Both the position numbers and the translations under genes were made by a program. The notes under the pieces were generated by a model, which was not told the DNA's origin, searched no databases, and worked only from the letters and a program-made list of their open reading frames with translations. Shown in pieces: positions 39,796 through 49,593 of a DNA stretch of 64,000 bases. The stretch comes from Actinernus sp. WN-2022 (taxonomy: Eukaryota > Cnidaria > Anthozoa > Actiniaria > Actinernidae). Location: the NCBI GenBank assembly GCA_030867875.1, contig JAOWCC010001634.1, positions 53,664,021 through 53,728,020 on the forward strand. Reading direction: 5' to 3'. The stretch's first letter is position 1. The number at the start of each line of letters is the position of its first letter.

Positions 39796-40075
39796 TTGCT
39801 TCGAGATGATGACAACTTTCCCGACCCCTCTGACCTCCTCTGAACTTCTCAATCTCTTCGACGTATTGATTGAAATGCGTCTGGCATATTACTTGTTTAG
39901 ATGTTTTCAAATCCTTCTGAAGTTTGTGAAACTTTAAAAGCCGCTTGTAGCAAATATTGCAGTTCGAACTGTCTGAAATATTTAAGCTGAAATCAAGGGC
40001 ACTTCTAAGTAGACCTTCGGTATCAACAGAAACTTCCCAAAAATCCTTTTCTTTTTGGGTGGGCTACTTGAACAT
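39796..40075 (-). pseudogene. Unidentified Cys/His-containing fragment
   Basis: A minus-strand reading contains DTEGLLRSALDFSLNISDSS, CNICYKRLLKFHKLQ and ICQTHFNQYVEE. The C-x2-C...H...C-x2-H spacing looks like a small zinc-binding unit, as found in some transposase N-termini. It lies near the right end of the TAGCC element and could be a remnant of its transposase. Weak evidence. Confidence 0.3.
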
Positions 40076-40669
40076 ATAAAGCAGTTAAAATCACCATCCA
40101 CTACTTTTCTAGGAGTGCTTTCCATATAAACTTCAAGTACTAAATAATATAAATTTCAACAACCCTATTTAGCCTTTTTAGGTTGCTGCATTTCTTTGCT
40201 TCGAGATAATTATTAAACCATCGAGATTACGCGGGAATATCTTGTTTACAGAAATTGCTTTCAAATGATTGGTTGCCTCTAGGCAATCAACCAAATTCTA
40301 TTGGCTTGCTAGACAATGGGAACGGAATGTGTCGCTCGGTTGAGCAGGCGTTTAGTGGAGAGGGAGTTTAGGACCAACACAAAGAACGCCTGCAAAGGAG
40401 GCTAGGATTATAGTGCTATCAAGGGAATTCCAGCCAGAAGGTTGGTCCATAGTGCTAAAGGGTGTGTTTCCTGGTTGTCGTTCTAACTTGGTGTATGTGA
40501 ATTTTGTTGCCACTCCGTGTTTCATAAGAATATATGTCTCAGTCTGTTAAGGATAAAGTAGGCTCAAAAACATTGAGGTATAATAGAGAATCTGTCAAAG
40601 GTTTTAAACATAAAGGATCCTGTTTGATATTTATTGACGTCAAATACATCAAATAATTTGAGCTTAAGG

Positions 40670-41005
40670 AATAGACATGGAATAGACATGGAATAACCTT
40701 CCAACAGAATTACGTGAAATTAAATCACTAGGCTCTTTTAAAAACAAAATCAAAACAGTCGCCGTCCTAAATGACCAATGATGCTTAATTGATAATAGTA
40801 TAATAGTATATAGTAGTTTTCATAATTTTAGGATATCATATTATTAGTATAGTATATAATTATTTATATTATTATTATTATTACATTGACAGTTCTGTAT
40901 TTTTATATACTTAATAGTAGTTAACACGGCTTCTATGTAAATCAGTTTTTCTTATCTGTTAGAATTCCGTGTATAAATATTAATAAAGTTGAAGTTGAAG
41001 GATTG
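40670..41005 (+). mobile_element. 5'-truncated LINE 3' end
   Basis: Contains WNNLPTELREIKSLGSFKNK, the usual end of CR1-like ORF2, a stop, an AT-rich 3' UTR and aataaagttgaagttgaagg at the end. Confidence 0.75.
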
Positions 41006-42165
41006 GTGTGGTCTCTGTATTCTACATTGGCTATAATTCTTACACCTCGCTTTTGGAATATTAGAATTTTATTAAGACTAGTGGGGTATGTGTTTGCCTA
41101 CTGAAGAGAACGGGAATAGAGAATGTAAATAATTAGTTAGTCCGTCAAGGTTATGCGAGAGACTGCAAGCATTAAATTGAATGAGTGAAAAGTGGCTAGT
41201 TTTATCAAAGTATATTTAGCTACAAAATCGTCTTCGAGATATAATTAATATCTGTTGACCTACAAGAATTAAAGAATTGTTCATCAGGATCTAGGTTGCT
41301 TATGTTCGTTATTGAGACATCCTGAGAAAAAGGGTTAAATATTAAGTTTTAAAGGGATCTAGATTAAATTTAAAGTCTGATCGGAATTCACGCAGAGCCA
41401 ATTGAAATTCATCATCATTATCCAAGTGATTAACTGGGAAAATAATAGCAAGGCATGGAAGACAGTAACCAATCATAATTTGAATTGCCAAGCACAACGT
41501 ATCATTTAAAAAAAGAAAGAGTTAAGTGCACTTATCACGAACCCAATTTACACAAACATTACATAGACTTTCTACAACAATTACATAATTATTTTGGCAT
41601 AGGTGTTATCTGTACGATAAATTAATCAGATAAATCAAGATCTACTTTAATACTGAAAAACTCAAATAGTAGATTAAGTAGGTAAGGTCAGTTCTATATG
41701 TTCTAATCACCGAGTCTAGCTATAAGCTCGCTCAGAATCTGCATTAAGAGAAACATTCTGCGTAAGCCAAATTAATAATAACTTCATATTTAATGGCTAG
41801 TAGGTTTACAATCAAGAGCTAATCTAATAGAAATACCTGACTACTAAATTTGATGCCATCACTTTTAACAGAAACGAATACACTTACCAGATTGTGTTGT
41901 TGTTATTTAATTATGTGTATTTTACTTACAAATGTGATTGCCAAGCCATGCATATGCATTTAGGAGCGCCAGTAATAATCCATATAAATCATTAATAAAA
42001 TGTGAGAAATTTCCATTCAAAGTCCTCCAGGAAAAACTCAACATCTTGCCATTTCTATCAAAACCTTTGGTTTCAGCAAAACTTCGCAAACCAATTAACA
42101 TTCGATCTGTGGTTTAGCCGGGTCCTGGCTATGGTTGTTTCAGGTCCCGTTAGAAATAGCGAACT
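41006..42165. other. No recognisable gene
   Basis: AT-rich sequence between a LINE end and a helicase fragment. Nothing supportable on either strand. Confidence 0.45.
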
Positions 42166-42179
42166 CTAAAGTTTGTTGT

Positions 42180-42386
42180 GTCGTATATAAAATCTCTGGC
42201 CATCTGGGTAAGAAACGTCCTTCGGCTCCGACAAGTGCGCATGTGGCGCCAGTTGAAATATCCTGAGCCCGTTGGAAGGCTTTCCCACGAATGAAGTTAA
42301 ATAAAACATTAAACTGCTTACATTAATTTTGAGAGATGGGACTCCAAATTTGAGAGAAATTTCCTTCCGGGCCGCCATCCCAAGCC
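42180..42386 (-). pseudogene. RecQ-like helicase N-terminal fragment
   Basis: The minus-strand reading AARKEISLKFGVPSLK resembles the start of the foldback helicase copies (EEISLKFGIPSLK). The P-loop region is scrambled (frameshift around 42300). It is a third locus with this gene start, abutting a LINE at about 42387. Confidence 0.6.
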
Positions 42387-43194
42387 CCAACCCAAACAAC
42401 CAAAACAAGAGTAATAAGACAAAGAAGAACAAATCTGAACACAAAGAGGAAGGCGGAGATAAAGATATAACACTAACAGATATGTTTAATATCGTGAGTG
42501 AACTCAAGGCCGACATACAAACCAAACATGAAATGCTTGAGGAGAACGTCTCAGCCCTCGAAAACCGCATAGAGAGCAAAATAAGAATGATGATTAGCAG
42601 CCAGACTAAAATTATGAAAGACCACATTGCTGACGAAATCAAAAAGGAGAAAGACTGTATGGAACACGACATAAATCTTAGAGGAAGAATTAAAATCAAA
42701 GCTCGGTCAGATCAACGAGATAGCCGAAGCACGCAATGACCTAGAGCAGTACATGCGAAAGAATAGCATCAGGCTATTTGGAGCCAAAGAAAACGACGAT
42801 GTCAATCCTGAAGTGATTGCCATTGAAATCTTTAAGGAAAATCTCCTGCTAGAAATAACACCAGGAGAAATTGAAATCGCCCATAGAGTTTGAAAATTCA
42901 AAACAAGATGCAAAGAAAGCGTGCCCAATCTTGATAAAATTTCTGTCACACAAATCAAAAGAAAAAGTCATGAGGAAGAAAAAAGGGTTAAAAGGTAGCA
43001 CATTCTGGCTGAGTGAATACTTTACCCGTGAGAACATGGAGAAAGTTAAAGCCCTGAACGACATACGAAGAGCAGGGAGAATACAAAGCGTTTGGACCAT
43101 TGATGGGAAGATTTGTGTGCGAGCTTTGGATAATACGTTCATATTCATCAACAGCGCCGAAGACATCACACGACTTGCACGAAGCACATCATAA
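42387..43194 (+). pseudogene. LINE ORF1 (coiled coil plus nucleic-acid-binding domain)
   Basis: The first part has a coiled coil (DMFNIVSELKADIQTKHEML, then ENRIESKIRMM) after a Lys/Asn-rich N-terminus. After a frameshift near 42700 the reading gives RNDLEQYMRKNSIRLFGAKE, an RRM-like start. After another near 42890 it gives a C-terminal domain (STFWLSEYFTRENMEKVKAL to 43194). This is the ORF1p layout of L1/CR1-type LINEs, which bind their own RNA. At least two frameshifts make it dead. Confidence 0.75.
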
Positions 43195-43199
43195 GAACA

Positions 43200-43696
43200 C
43201 GGAATAACTACAAACAATACTTCCTAACCCAATGATTCCAAAAACAACTTGCAAAACATGTCTGAACGTCATTTGTAAAGGAAGGGATCTTTAAACCACG
43301 ATAGTCTGCCGTATCTGTAACAACTCGTATCATCTACGTTGCGTAAACAAGCAAATAATTATCTCAAAATGATGGTAATAATCAATGTAATCCATGGTAC
43401 TGTATAAACTGCCTTATTAATAATTTAGACGATAACAAATTTTACAACGTAGTAAACCTAAAATATAACCTCCAGGATACTATATTGTCTAAACTGCATC
43501 ACTTGAAATGTAATCCCTTTTCTCTAAATGACAATGGAGACATTCATACAGATAACGATATTGACCCTGACACAAATTTTATAATGTTACAACAAATTTC
43601 TAAAGATAAATGTAAATACTACATCGAAGAAAGTCTTAATGATCTCATAGAAGAGGAAAATATAGAACAAGAGCTATCATTCTTACACTTAAATGT
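43200..43696 (+). pseudogene. LINE ORF2 start with PHD-like zinc finger
   Basis: Stops and frame changes interrupt a Cys/His pattern: TCLNVICKGRDL, then VCRICNNSYHLRCVNKQ, then CNPWYCINCL. The C-x2-C, H-x2-C and C-x2-C spacing is that of PHD fingers found in some CR1-type elements. An open acidic stretch (43485-43695) leads to LSFLHLNVR, the first strand of the APE-type endonuclease. Confidence 0.6.
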
Positions 43697-43699
43697 CAG

Positions 43700-44411
43700 G
43701 CCCCGGTTGTTCAAAGGGTGGATAACTCGCTATCCACCGGATAACTCCCTATCCAGCGGATAAAATTTATCCACTGGATAAGTTTGGTTGCACAAAGCAC
43801 GGATAGCGCTATCCAGCGGATAAAGTTATCCATGGTTGGGTAGGTTGTATAACTTTTTATCCACCGAATAAAAATGTAGAAAACAAACATATGGCTGCTC
43901 GTAGACTTCTAGTTCTCCTTTTAGATAACAACTTAGAGGATTTCAACCCACCTAGGAGTAGAAGAGCAAGAGTTTCACATCTGACACGCTCCTCCGACAA
44001 ACAGCGAGTGCATTCACTTTCCCCGCGATTTCCTCCCAAACTCTTGTCTTGTTTTTGTTATATAAGTTGTCGAGAACTTACTTTTAATCACTCCGAGATT
44101 TCTCTCTGCTGCCTCGTTTTCTGTTCCTCTTAGTCGGCTCTGGCTCAATATTTTCCGCTGTATTGTTGTTGTTGTGGCGCGAACAAGAACTGAACAAGGT
44201 CAGAGGGTCACATTTTACTATGGCAACTGGAAACCATTTAGCAGTTACACACTGGATAGCGACTTATCCATTGGATAGTTATCCGCGACGCTATCCAGGC
44301 TTTGTGCAACCACTTTTTATACGGTGGATAACTATCCAGTGGATAGCTGTTTTATCCGCTGGATAGCACTTATCCACTGGATAACTTATCCACCCTTTGA
44401 ACAACCGGGGC
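43700..44411. mobile_element. 712-bp MITE with TATCC/GGATA-rich ends
   Basis: The ends GCCCCGGTTGTTCAAAGG and CCTTTGAACAACCGGGGC are perfect inverted repeats, with more than ten subterminal tatcc/ggata motifs on each side (such as tatccactggata). A CAG duplication flanks it (43697-43699 and 44412-44414). The interior frames (43891-44133) have no domain. The 3-bp duplication suggests a PIF/Harbinger- or CACTA-like transposase supplied in trans. Confidence 0.85.
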
Positions 44412-44439
44412 CAGAAGTATAAAAAACAAACACGATGAA

Positions 44440-44923
44440 ATATGCTTTCAAGTCTTCATACTTATTAAATTCAACCATTATCAATTCGAATTCTGTATCA
44501 CTGATCTTATTGTCGTTTAATGCTTTCGATACTAGGTCACGTATTGTGTTTAGTTTTGCTTTACCCAACATTACGGTTCTTTCATGTTTAGACACCTTCT
44601 TAGTTAGAGCTTTAGTAGCTGTTACGGAAGAAGCCGAAAATAAACCACACATACTCCTATTGGGAGTCCAATGATGGCGCCAAACCCAGACAAAGAAGTT
44701 GCTACTGCAGAACTGGTTAAGATAACTGAAAGTATACCAGCACCTACAGAAAGATTGTGAAATATTCCTCGTACTCTAACATATTTTTCCGTACCTTTTC
44801 ATAATGTTTAATTTCAGCTCCTAATTCTGATAAGACCGTATTTACTTTATCAAGTCTAAAGTTTTCTCCAGTTTTCATGTCTTGCAGTGGTATATCTGGA
44901 TAAATCGAATCGTAGTCAACCAT
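44440..44923 (-). pseudogene. Polinton small protein with hydrophobic segment (frameshifted)
   Basis: ATG at 44923 opens VDYDSIYPDIPLQDMKTGEN and a coiled-coil-like stretch (LDKVNTVLSELGAEIKHYEK), then a stop in the Leu/Val-rich part. The frame changes through a glycine-rich hydrophobic segment (FGAIIGLPIGS-like reading) and ends in a third frame with KALTKKVSKHERTVMLGKAK and NDNKISDTEFELIMVEFNKY. At least one frameshift near 44650-44750. It lies at the left edge and may be truncated at its C-terminus by the LINE junction. It is probably a virion or membrane-associated protein; the function is unknown. Confidence 0.6.
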
Positions 44924-44948
44924 ATGGTTAATAGTAATGTTTTAATAT

Positions 44949-46693
44949 TTAAATAACTTCTAACACTATTCGCATTGGATATATTCCAGAATTTATCATA
45001 TTATGATTACTATCTGTGACCCATAAACGAATGCTATTAGTATGGTCAGACTTTCTAATACTAATATAATTATTTGGAGTATAGGATACCTTTTCTCCAT
45101 CATTATCTAATCTTATAGATGTTAATATTTGTGAATATCCAGTTTCTTTTATGACTTGTGTTGGATTAACAATATCGCAATCAATGTGTATAACATTAGT
45201 GCTCTCATTAATCTGAATCTCATTTTGAGACCAACTTTTTATACTTGTGTTTGTAGTAAGTAAACTAGCTAAGTTCTCACTTAGTATGATATCTTCATTA
45301 GAAGTAAGATAGACTCTACCATTTATGGTTCCTATATTGATCATCTCACTGTTATTAATCTTACTCATTATGGTTGTAATTTTTACTAAGTCGTAACTCC
45401 ACTAGGAATGTGGTATAGATCATCGTCATCGATATCGAAAATTATACAATCTTCTGGAAGGTTGATAGCCGGATATATATAGAAGCGGGTCCTACTTGGT
45501 GCTTTGACATACTTATTAATATTAAATAATTTGGCAGCACTATCATTAAATATGAGGTCATAATTAGTATAGATACACCATTCGTTACTGAGATATGGGT
45601 GACCTATGATAGGATTACTCAATGGATTTGAATTTCCATTGACTTCGTAAAAGATATCAGATATAGTCTTATAAGTATGGTTTCCCCTAAGAAATCTAAA
45701 TATTACAACACCATTTACATTAGAGATTGTACCTTCACTTGGAAGATTGTAGGATTTCCAGATACGAATCTCATTTCGAGATCCCTTTTTAAAAATCCTA
45801 TTAATAGTAAGTAATTTAGCTAAGCTTTCACTTATGGAAAGATCTATATTAGGAATTAGATAGGTTATACCACTTGAACGTTCTATATAGAATAATTTTA
45901 TAGGTGGTGAATTATTATTCTCTATAATACTTTTAAGACTTTCTATGTTATAATCTCCACTAGGAAAACGGTATAGTTCATTATTATTCGTATCATAAAT
46001 TATACCATCACTTTTGAGATTAGTAGCCTTTATAATCTGAATGGTATGAATCTGCTCTTTCCATAATGTTTTATAAGTGTGAAGTAACATAGCTAAGCTC
46101 TCATTTAGTGTGACGTCTTTTTTAATAACTATATAAGTTTTTCCTCCTTGTCTAAATGTTCCTATATCTGATTTTTCTTTATTCTTACCATATTTGAAAT
46201 TTGATAGAAAATTATTAAAACTTTCTAAGGTATAATCTCCACTAGGAAAACGATATAGTTCAATACCTTGCATATCATAAATTATACCATCTGCTATAAG
46301 ATTAATAGCCTTCATAATCTGAATCTTATTTAGAGACCCCTTTTTAAAACTCTTGTTAATAGTAAGTAATTTAGCTAAGCCCTCATTAATAATAATATCT
46401 TTATTAGGAATGAAATAGACTATACCTTCTATAGTCTTAAGATGGAATGGTGTCCTTCTTTCTACTTCATATTTATTTATAATACTTTTAATACTTTCTA
46501 TGTTATATTCTCCTTTAGGAAAACGATATAGTTCACTATCACTAATATTAGAAATCACACCATCATAAGTAAGATTGTATGAATTATCAATAAAATTACA
46601 ACTAATCATAGAAATGTGTTTTCTTATTTTGATAGGATTCCTCAAGTATATGGTCTCATCACATTTTGTTTTTTCAATATATAGTACTACCAT
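44949..46693 (-). pseudogene. Long repeat-domain protein (putative vertex/spike-type), frameshifted
   Basis: The main frame (46693-45386, 435 codons) holds four copies of a ~110-residue module. Hallmarks are ELYRFPSGDY...ES, a G.(T/I)Y(L/F)IPN strand, LNESLAKLLTIN and K(K)GSRNEIQI. It stops at 45386 in the middle of a fifth module. The next frame (45368-44949, 139 codons) carries the rest of that module (RVYLTSNEDI, SENLASLL) and a C-terminal domain (DHTNSIRLWVTDSNHNM, IYPMRIVLEV). A single frameshift near 45390 therefore separates two parts of one gene. The paralogue at 46720-47364 has one module only. Secondary structure looks beta-rich. The role as vertex or fibre protein is inferred from gene content and repeat form, not shown. 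Confidence 0.65.
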
Positions 46694-46719
46694 TATGCAT
46701 GTATAGTATATTTTCCTCT

Positions 46720-47364
46720 CTAAATAATTCTTAACACGATCCGCATTGGATATATCCCTGAATTTATCATATTATGATTACTATCTGTTACCCATAAACG
46801 AATGCTATTAATATGATCAACCTCTCTAATATTAATATTAGGTGAATTATTAGGATTATAGGATACCTTTTCTCCTTTTTTATTTAATTCTAAAGATGTT
46901 AAGATTTGTGAATATTCAGTTTCTTTTATAACTTGTGTTGGATCAATAAGATCACAATGAATTTTTATAACATCGGGGCTTTTCACGATCTGAATCTCAT
47001 TTCGAGACCCTATTTTTAAACTTCTATTAATAGTAAGTAATTTAGATAGACTCTCATTTAGTATGACATCTACTGTAGGAATAAGATAGGCTTTACCATT
47101 TGAAATTTCGATTGGCTTATCACCAATGGAAACAGCTTTACTTACGGCGATTTTAAAACTTTCTATAGTATAGTCTCCTTTAGTAAGGCGAAGTCTTATA
47201 TTACCTTGTGCATCAGAAACTGTACCTTCACTAATAAGATTATACAAATGATTATTAAAATTACAGCTAATCAGTGAAATATGCTTTCTAGCTTCAACTG
47301 GATACTTCAAGTACATGTATATGTTCTCATCACATCTTGTCTTTTCGATATATAGTACTACCAT
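46720..47364 (-). CDS. Short repeat-domain protein (putative vertex/spike-type)
   Basis: An intact frame of 214 codons. The N-terminus (MVVLYIEKTRCDENIY, ISLISCNF) is nearly the same as that of the long paralogue. One module follows (RLTKGDYTIESFK, KAYLIPTVDV, LNESLSKLLTIN, GSRNEIQIVK), then the shared C-terminal domain (VIKETEYSQILTSLEL, VDHINSIRLWVTDSN). The two starts are preceded by almost the same AT-rich sequence, ending tataATGGTAGTACTATATA, so the pair arose by duplication including the promoter. It is probably a capsid-associated protein; no enzyme motif. Confidence 0.7.
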   Translation of the reverse strand: MVVLYIEKTRCDENIYMYLKYPVEARKHISLISCNFNNHLYNLISEGTVSDAQGNIRLRLTKGDYTIESFKIAVSKAVSIGDKPIEISNGKAYLIPTVDVILNESLSKLLTINRSLKIGSRNEIQIVKSPDVIKIHCDLIDPTQVIKETEYSQILTSLELNKKGEKVSYNPNNSPNINIREVDHINSIRLWVTDSNHNMINSGIYPMRIVLRII

Positions 47365-47378
47365 TATACATATATAGT

Positions 47379-48146
47379 CTATCTTTTATTCTTATATCTT
47401 TCTACAAAATAAACGACCACAGCTACAATAAGAAGCCATGCGTTTTTAGCTAGAAAGCTAATAACTTCCCCAGCTGTTCTGAAAATAAAGGATGCAATTG
47501 CTCCAATCATTCCAGGTAATATTTCACCTAATTTCTTTCCAATAGTTTTCAAACCATTTCCAATACCTTTTGCAACACTAGTTAATCCATTTGTTAGACT
47601 GCTAACAATTACTCCAATAACGGCTGTTAGAATGGAAACGACAGTAAAACCATATTTTTTGAATATAGCTTTTATTCGATCCTTTAGAGACATACGCCCT
47701 TCTATTACTTCATTCACACGTTCCAACTGTTCAATCTCATCTTCTTTTTCTATAATCTGTTCTCGAAGTGATTTATCTAACCGTTCTATAACATCTTCAC
47801 TTTCGATTTGAGAAATGTCGACTATATCTTTTTCTAACTGTTTAACTTTTTCTCGTTGATTTTCAATAGCTTTTTTATTATTTTGAATAATTTCTTCTGC
47901 AGGTGGGCCAAGATTTTTAATAATCGTTTTAGGTAATTTTTCATTTATTTCTCCGCCTGCAGTAAATAAGGGATCATATTTGCCACCTAGTCTCTTAGTT
48001 CTTACCATGACTCTATTATATTCATCAATAGTAGCAAGGAATGGAACTTTTTGTCTATTAATGGTAGGTCGATACTTATCTTGAATCCTTTCCCGAGCAA
48101 GATTCACTTTATTTTCCTTATGTAATAGGTGTATTATCATCGCCAT
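47379..48146 (-). CDS. Virion/membrane protein with coiled coil and hydrophobic C-terminus
   Basis: 255 codons. Residues about 85-150 form a charged coiled coil (KKAIENQREKVKQLEKDIV, IIEKEDEIEQLERV). A conserved-looking basic segment (MSLKDRIKAIFKKYGF) precedes an alternating hydrophobic, Gly/Ala-rich region (about 165-245) with two or three possible membrane segments, ending in VERYKNKR. The upstream frame (48315-48118) overlaps it by 29 bp and may be its true N-terminus after a frameshift, because the first residues here (MAMIIHLLHK) do not look like a normal start. It may act in membrane interaction of the particle; this is an inference. Confidence 0.65.
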   Translation of the reverse strand: MAMIIHLLHKENKVNLARERIQDKYRPTINRQKVPFLATIDEYNRVMVRTKRLGGKYDPLFTAGGEINEKLPKTIIKNLGPPAEEIIQNNKKAIENQREKVKQLEKDIVDISQIESEDVIERLDKSLREQIIEKEDEIEQLERVNEVIEGRMSLKDRIKAIFKKYGFTVVSILTAVIGVIVSSLTNGLTSVAKGIGNGLKTIGKKLGEILPGMIGAIASFIFRTAGEVISFLAKNAWLLIVAVVVYFVERYKNKR

Positions 48147-48315
48147 CCCAAAACGATGTTTCTTCAGTGGTGTGGTGACTAGTATAAGGTTTATTGTGGG
48201 TTGATGTCATATGGTACATTTCATAAGCATCATAATCTTCATCGTCATGGCCAACATTATCATGATCAAAAGGATTTTTAGTATCTGGAATCTCTTCCGT
48301 TGGGTCAATATCCAT
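48118..48315 (-). CDS. Acidic short frame, possible N-terminus of the next gene
   Basis: 65 codons rich in Asp, Glu and His (FDHDNVGHDDEDYDAYEMY). It ends at a stop just inside the start of the 255-codon frame. It is either a small acidic protein or the N-terminal part of 47379-48146 separated by a frameshift near 48120. The preceding sequence tataattataagATG is AT-rich as for other genes here. Confidence 0.5.
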   Translation of the reverse strand: MDIDPTEEIPDTKNPFDHDNVGHDDEDYDAYEMYHMTSTHNKPYTSHHTTEETSFWDGDDNTPIT

Positions 48316-48342
48316 CTTATAATTTATAATATAGGATATCTT

Positions 48343-48440
48343 TTATATAAATTTAGTAGCTATATATGTTATAGCCATGATACCACCTCCAACATACATC
48401 ATTTCATATTGTTTTTGGTTATTACTTGGTTTATAGTTAT
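48343..48440 (-). pseudogene. Remnant of a small membrane protein
   Basis: The minus-strand reading YKPSNNQKQYEMMYVGGGIM then AITYIATKFI and a stop at 48343. It has one hydrophobic segment. The 5' part is cut by the tail-containing insertion at 48441-48595. Confidence 0.45.
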
Positions 48441-48595
48441 AGATAGATAGATAGATAGTTTATTACAAATATTTCTCACTTACAGCAAAAACTGAATTAC
48501 GGAGATTTACATTAATATGGTTCTAGATAAGTTAACTAAGTTTTAAGAAGGAAATACTATATACTGCTCTAATTAAACTAATGCTATATTACAAT
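48441..48595 (-). mobile_element. Short 5'-truncated retroelement fragment
   Basis: Starts on the plus strand with four to five gata units followed by gtttattac. It looks like the complement of a (tatc)n-tailed LINE or SINE 3' end. It separates two Polinton genes. Confidence 0.45.
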
Positions 48596-48924
48596 TAAAA
48601 ATTATAGTAATCAGATAATTGTGGCTCATTCAAATTGAAATCTGGATGTGCTTGGGCATATAGTCTAAAAGCGTTATCAGTCTCTTTGTCGTTATCATCT
48701 GCATGAATTCTATTTTGATATTTTTCTGATAACCAATCTTGGTATTCTTGTCTTCTTTTCTGCCATTCACCCATATCATGTTGATATTTTTCTAGAGCTT
48801 TGTCATGTCTGATTCGTTCTTCATCTGAATTGTTACCTGATAGATATTTCGCTATATAGGATCCTCCTACAAATGTCGTTGCATTTAAGATAGCTCCACC
48901 AATCATTATAGCTATAGTTGCCAT
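48595..48924 (-). CDS. Small membrane-anchored, charged protein
   Basis: 109 codons, intact. An N-terminal hydrophobic glycine-rich segment (ATIAIMIGGAILNATTF) is followed by a highly charged helical part (EKYQHDMGEWQKRRQEYQDW) and a short C-terminal motif (NEPQLSDYYNF). It starts at 48924 after attatataatataa. Resembles small virion/membrane proteins carried by Polintons; the exact role is unknown. Confidence 0.65.
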   Translation of the reverse strand: MATIAIMIGGAILNATTFVGGSYIAKYLSGNNSDEERIRHDKALEKYQHDMGEWQKRRQEYQDWLSEKYQNRIHADDNDKETDNAFRLYAQAHPDFNLNEPQLSDYYNF

Positions 48925-48951
48925 TTATATTATATAATACGTCTCATATGT

Positions 48952-49173
48952 TTAAAGTGGTTTTGGTAGTATTTTTTTATCTTCGAGATACTCCTTCAAA
49001 TATATACTTCCAGATAATACTAAGACCCATTTACCATAATTTGTGATACTTGATGAGGGGTCGTTTAGGAATGATTCCTTCATCATCTTTTTGCTGAGAT
49101 AACCAACACCAGCTGAAAGCCCAACTATAACGGATGCATCTGTAACTGTTTTAACTAGTTTGTTTTCTGCCAT
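48952..49173 (-). CDS. Small two-segment membrane protein
   Basis: The start is taken at MAENKLVKTV (49173), not at the upstream non-AUG limit (49194). Two hydrophobic stretches (DASVIVGLSAGVGYLS and WVLVLSGSIYL) flank a short polar loop (NDPSSSITNYGK). It is about 73 residues long. Preceded by tatataaatattATG. Probably a virion membrane or accessory protein. Confidence 0.65.
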   Translation of the reverse strand: MAENKLVKTVTDASVIVGLSAGVGYLSKKMMKESFLNDPSSSITNYGKWVLVLSGSIYLKEYLEDKKILPKPL

Positions 49174-49208
49174 AATATTTATATATCTTATCATAGGTTT
49201 AAACCAAT

Positions 49209-49550
49209 TTATTCCATACCTATTTGAACATGGGTAGGTGGTTCGCTTATGATTTCATTTTCTTGTATATTATGTTCTTTCTTACTACCATTTCTAAAAT
49301 ACAAGTCTGTAGCAGTTAGACCTATACCAATTATTGTTAATACTGTCGTAAATGATAATTCAGGTATGTAAGACTTAGGATCTGATTCTACTTCAGTATT
49401 TACCTCAAGAGCTTTCTTTGCTTTCTTATGGTATTCTGCTAACTTCTTTCCAGCTTCAACCTTCTTAGGGTCTTTCTGTTTAGGAGTTGGTTTTTCTGGT
49501 TCCTTAGTGATTACATCGTCTGGTTCCTTAGTAATTATATTATCTGACAT
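49209..49550 (-). CDS. Lys-rich single-pass membrane protein
   Basis: The start is set at MSDNIITKEP (49550), since the upstream extension begins with a non-AUG codon. The repeat ITKEPDDVITKEPEKP is followed by a basic helix (KDPKKVEAGKKLAEYHKKAK) and one transmembrane segment (TTVLTIIGIGLTATDLYF). 113 residues. May bind DNA or capsid through the basic helix; this is an inference. Confidence 0.6.
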   Translation of the reverse strand: MSDNIITKEPDDVITKEPEKPTPKQKDPKKVEAGKKLAEYHKKAKKALEVNTEVESDPKSYIPELSFTTVLTIIGIGLTATDLYFRNGSKKEHNIQENEIISEPPTHVQIGME

Positions 49551-49593
49551 ATTATAATAAGTATGTTTCAACGTTTAAACCAATTTGTTGGAA

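Larger units (their letters stand above)
35975..40404. mobile_element. 4.4-kb inverted-repeat element carrying a RecQ-like helicase
   Basis: The terminal inverted repeats are about 88 bp: TAGCCTCCTTTGCAGGC at 35975 and its inverse ending at 40404, including aacgcctgctcaaccgagcg. The 9-bp flanks gggttatag (35966-35974) and ggattatag (40405-40413) differ at one base. The cargo is a broken helicase start at the left and an unidentified minus-strand frame at the right. The termini and duplication size match the foldback element at 3396-5458. No recognised transposase. The 9-bp duplication would fit Mutator-type integration. Confidence 0.8.
42387..44435 (+). mobile_element. CR1-like LINE, left part (ORF1 and start of ORF2)
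   Basis: ORF1 (42387-43194) is followed by a zinc-finger segment and the beginning of an endonuclease (LSFLHLNVR at about 43675). A 712-bp MITE interrupts it at 43700; the endonuclease frame resumes directly after it (SIKNKHDE, 44414-44435). It is then cut by the Polinton. The right part is at 61907-63260. About 80 codons of endonuclease appear to be missing between the two parts (estimate from usual spacing). Confidence 0.8.

Noticed and set aside
42166..42699. 177-codon minus-strand frame, Leu/Ser/Ile-rich
   Set aside because: Most of it is antisense to the LINE ORF1 coiled coil; only its last third (42180-42386) is a genuine helicase fragment.
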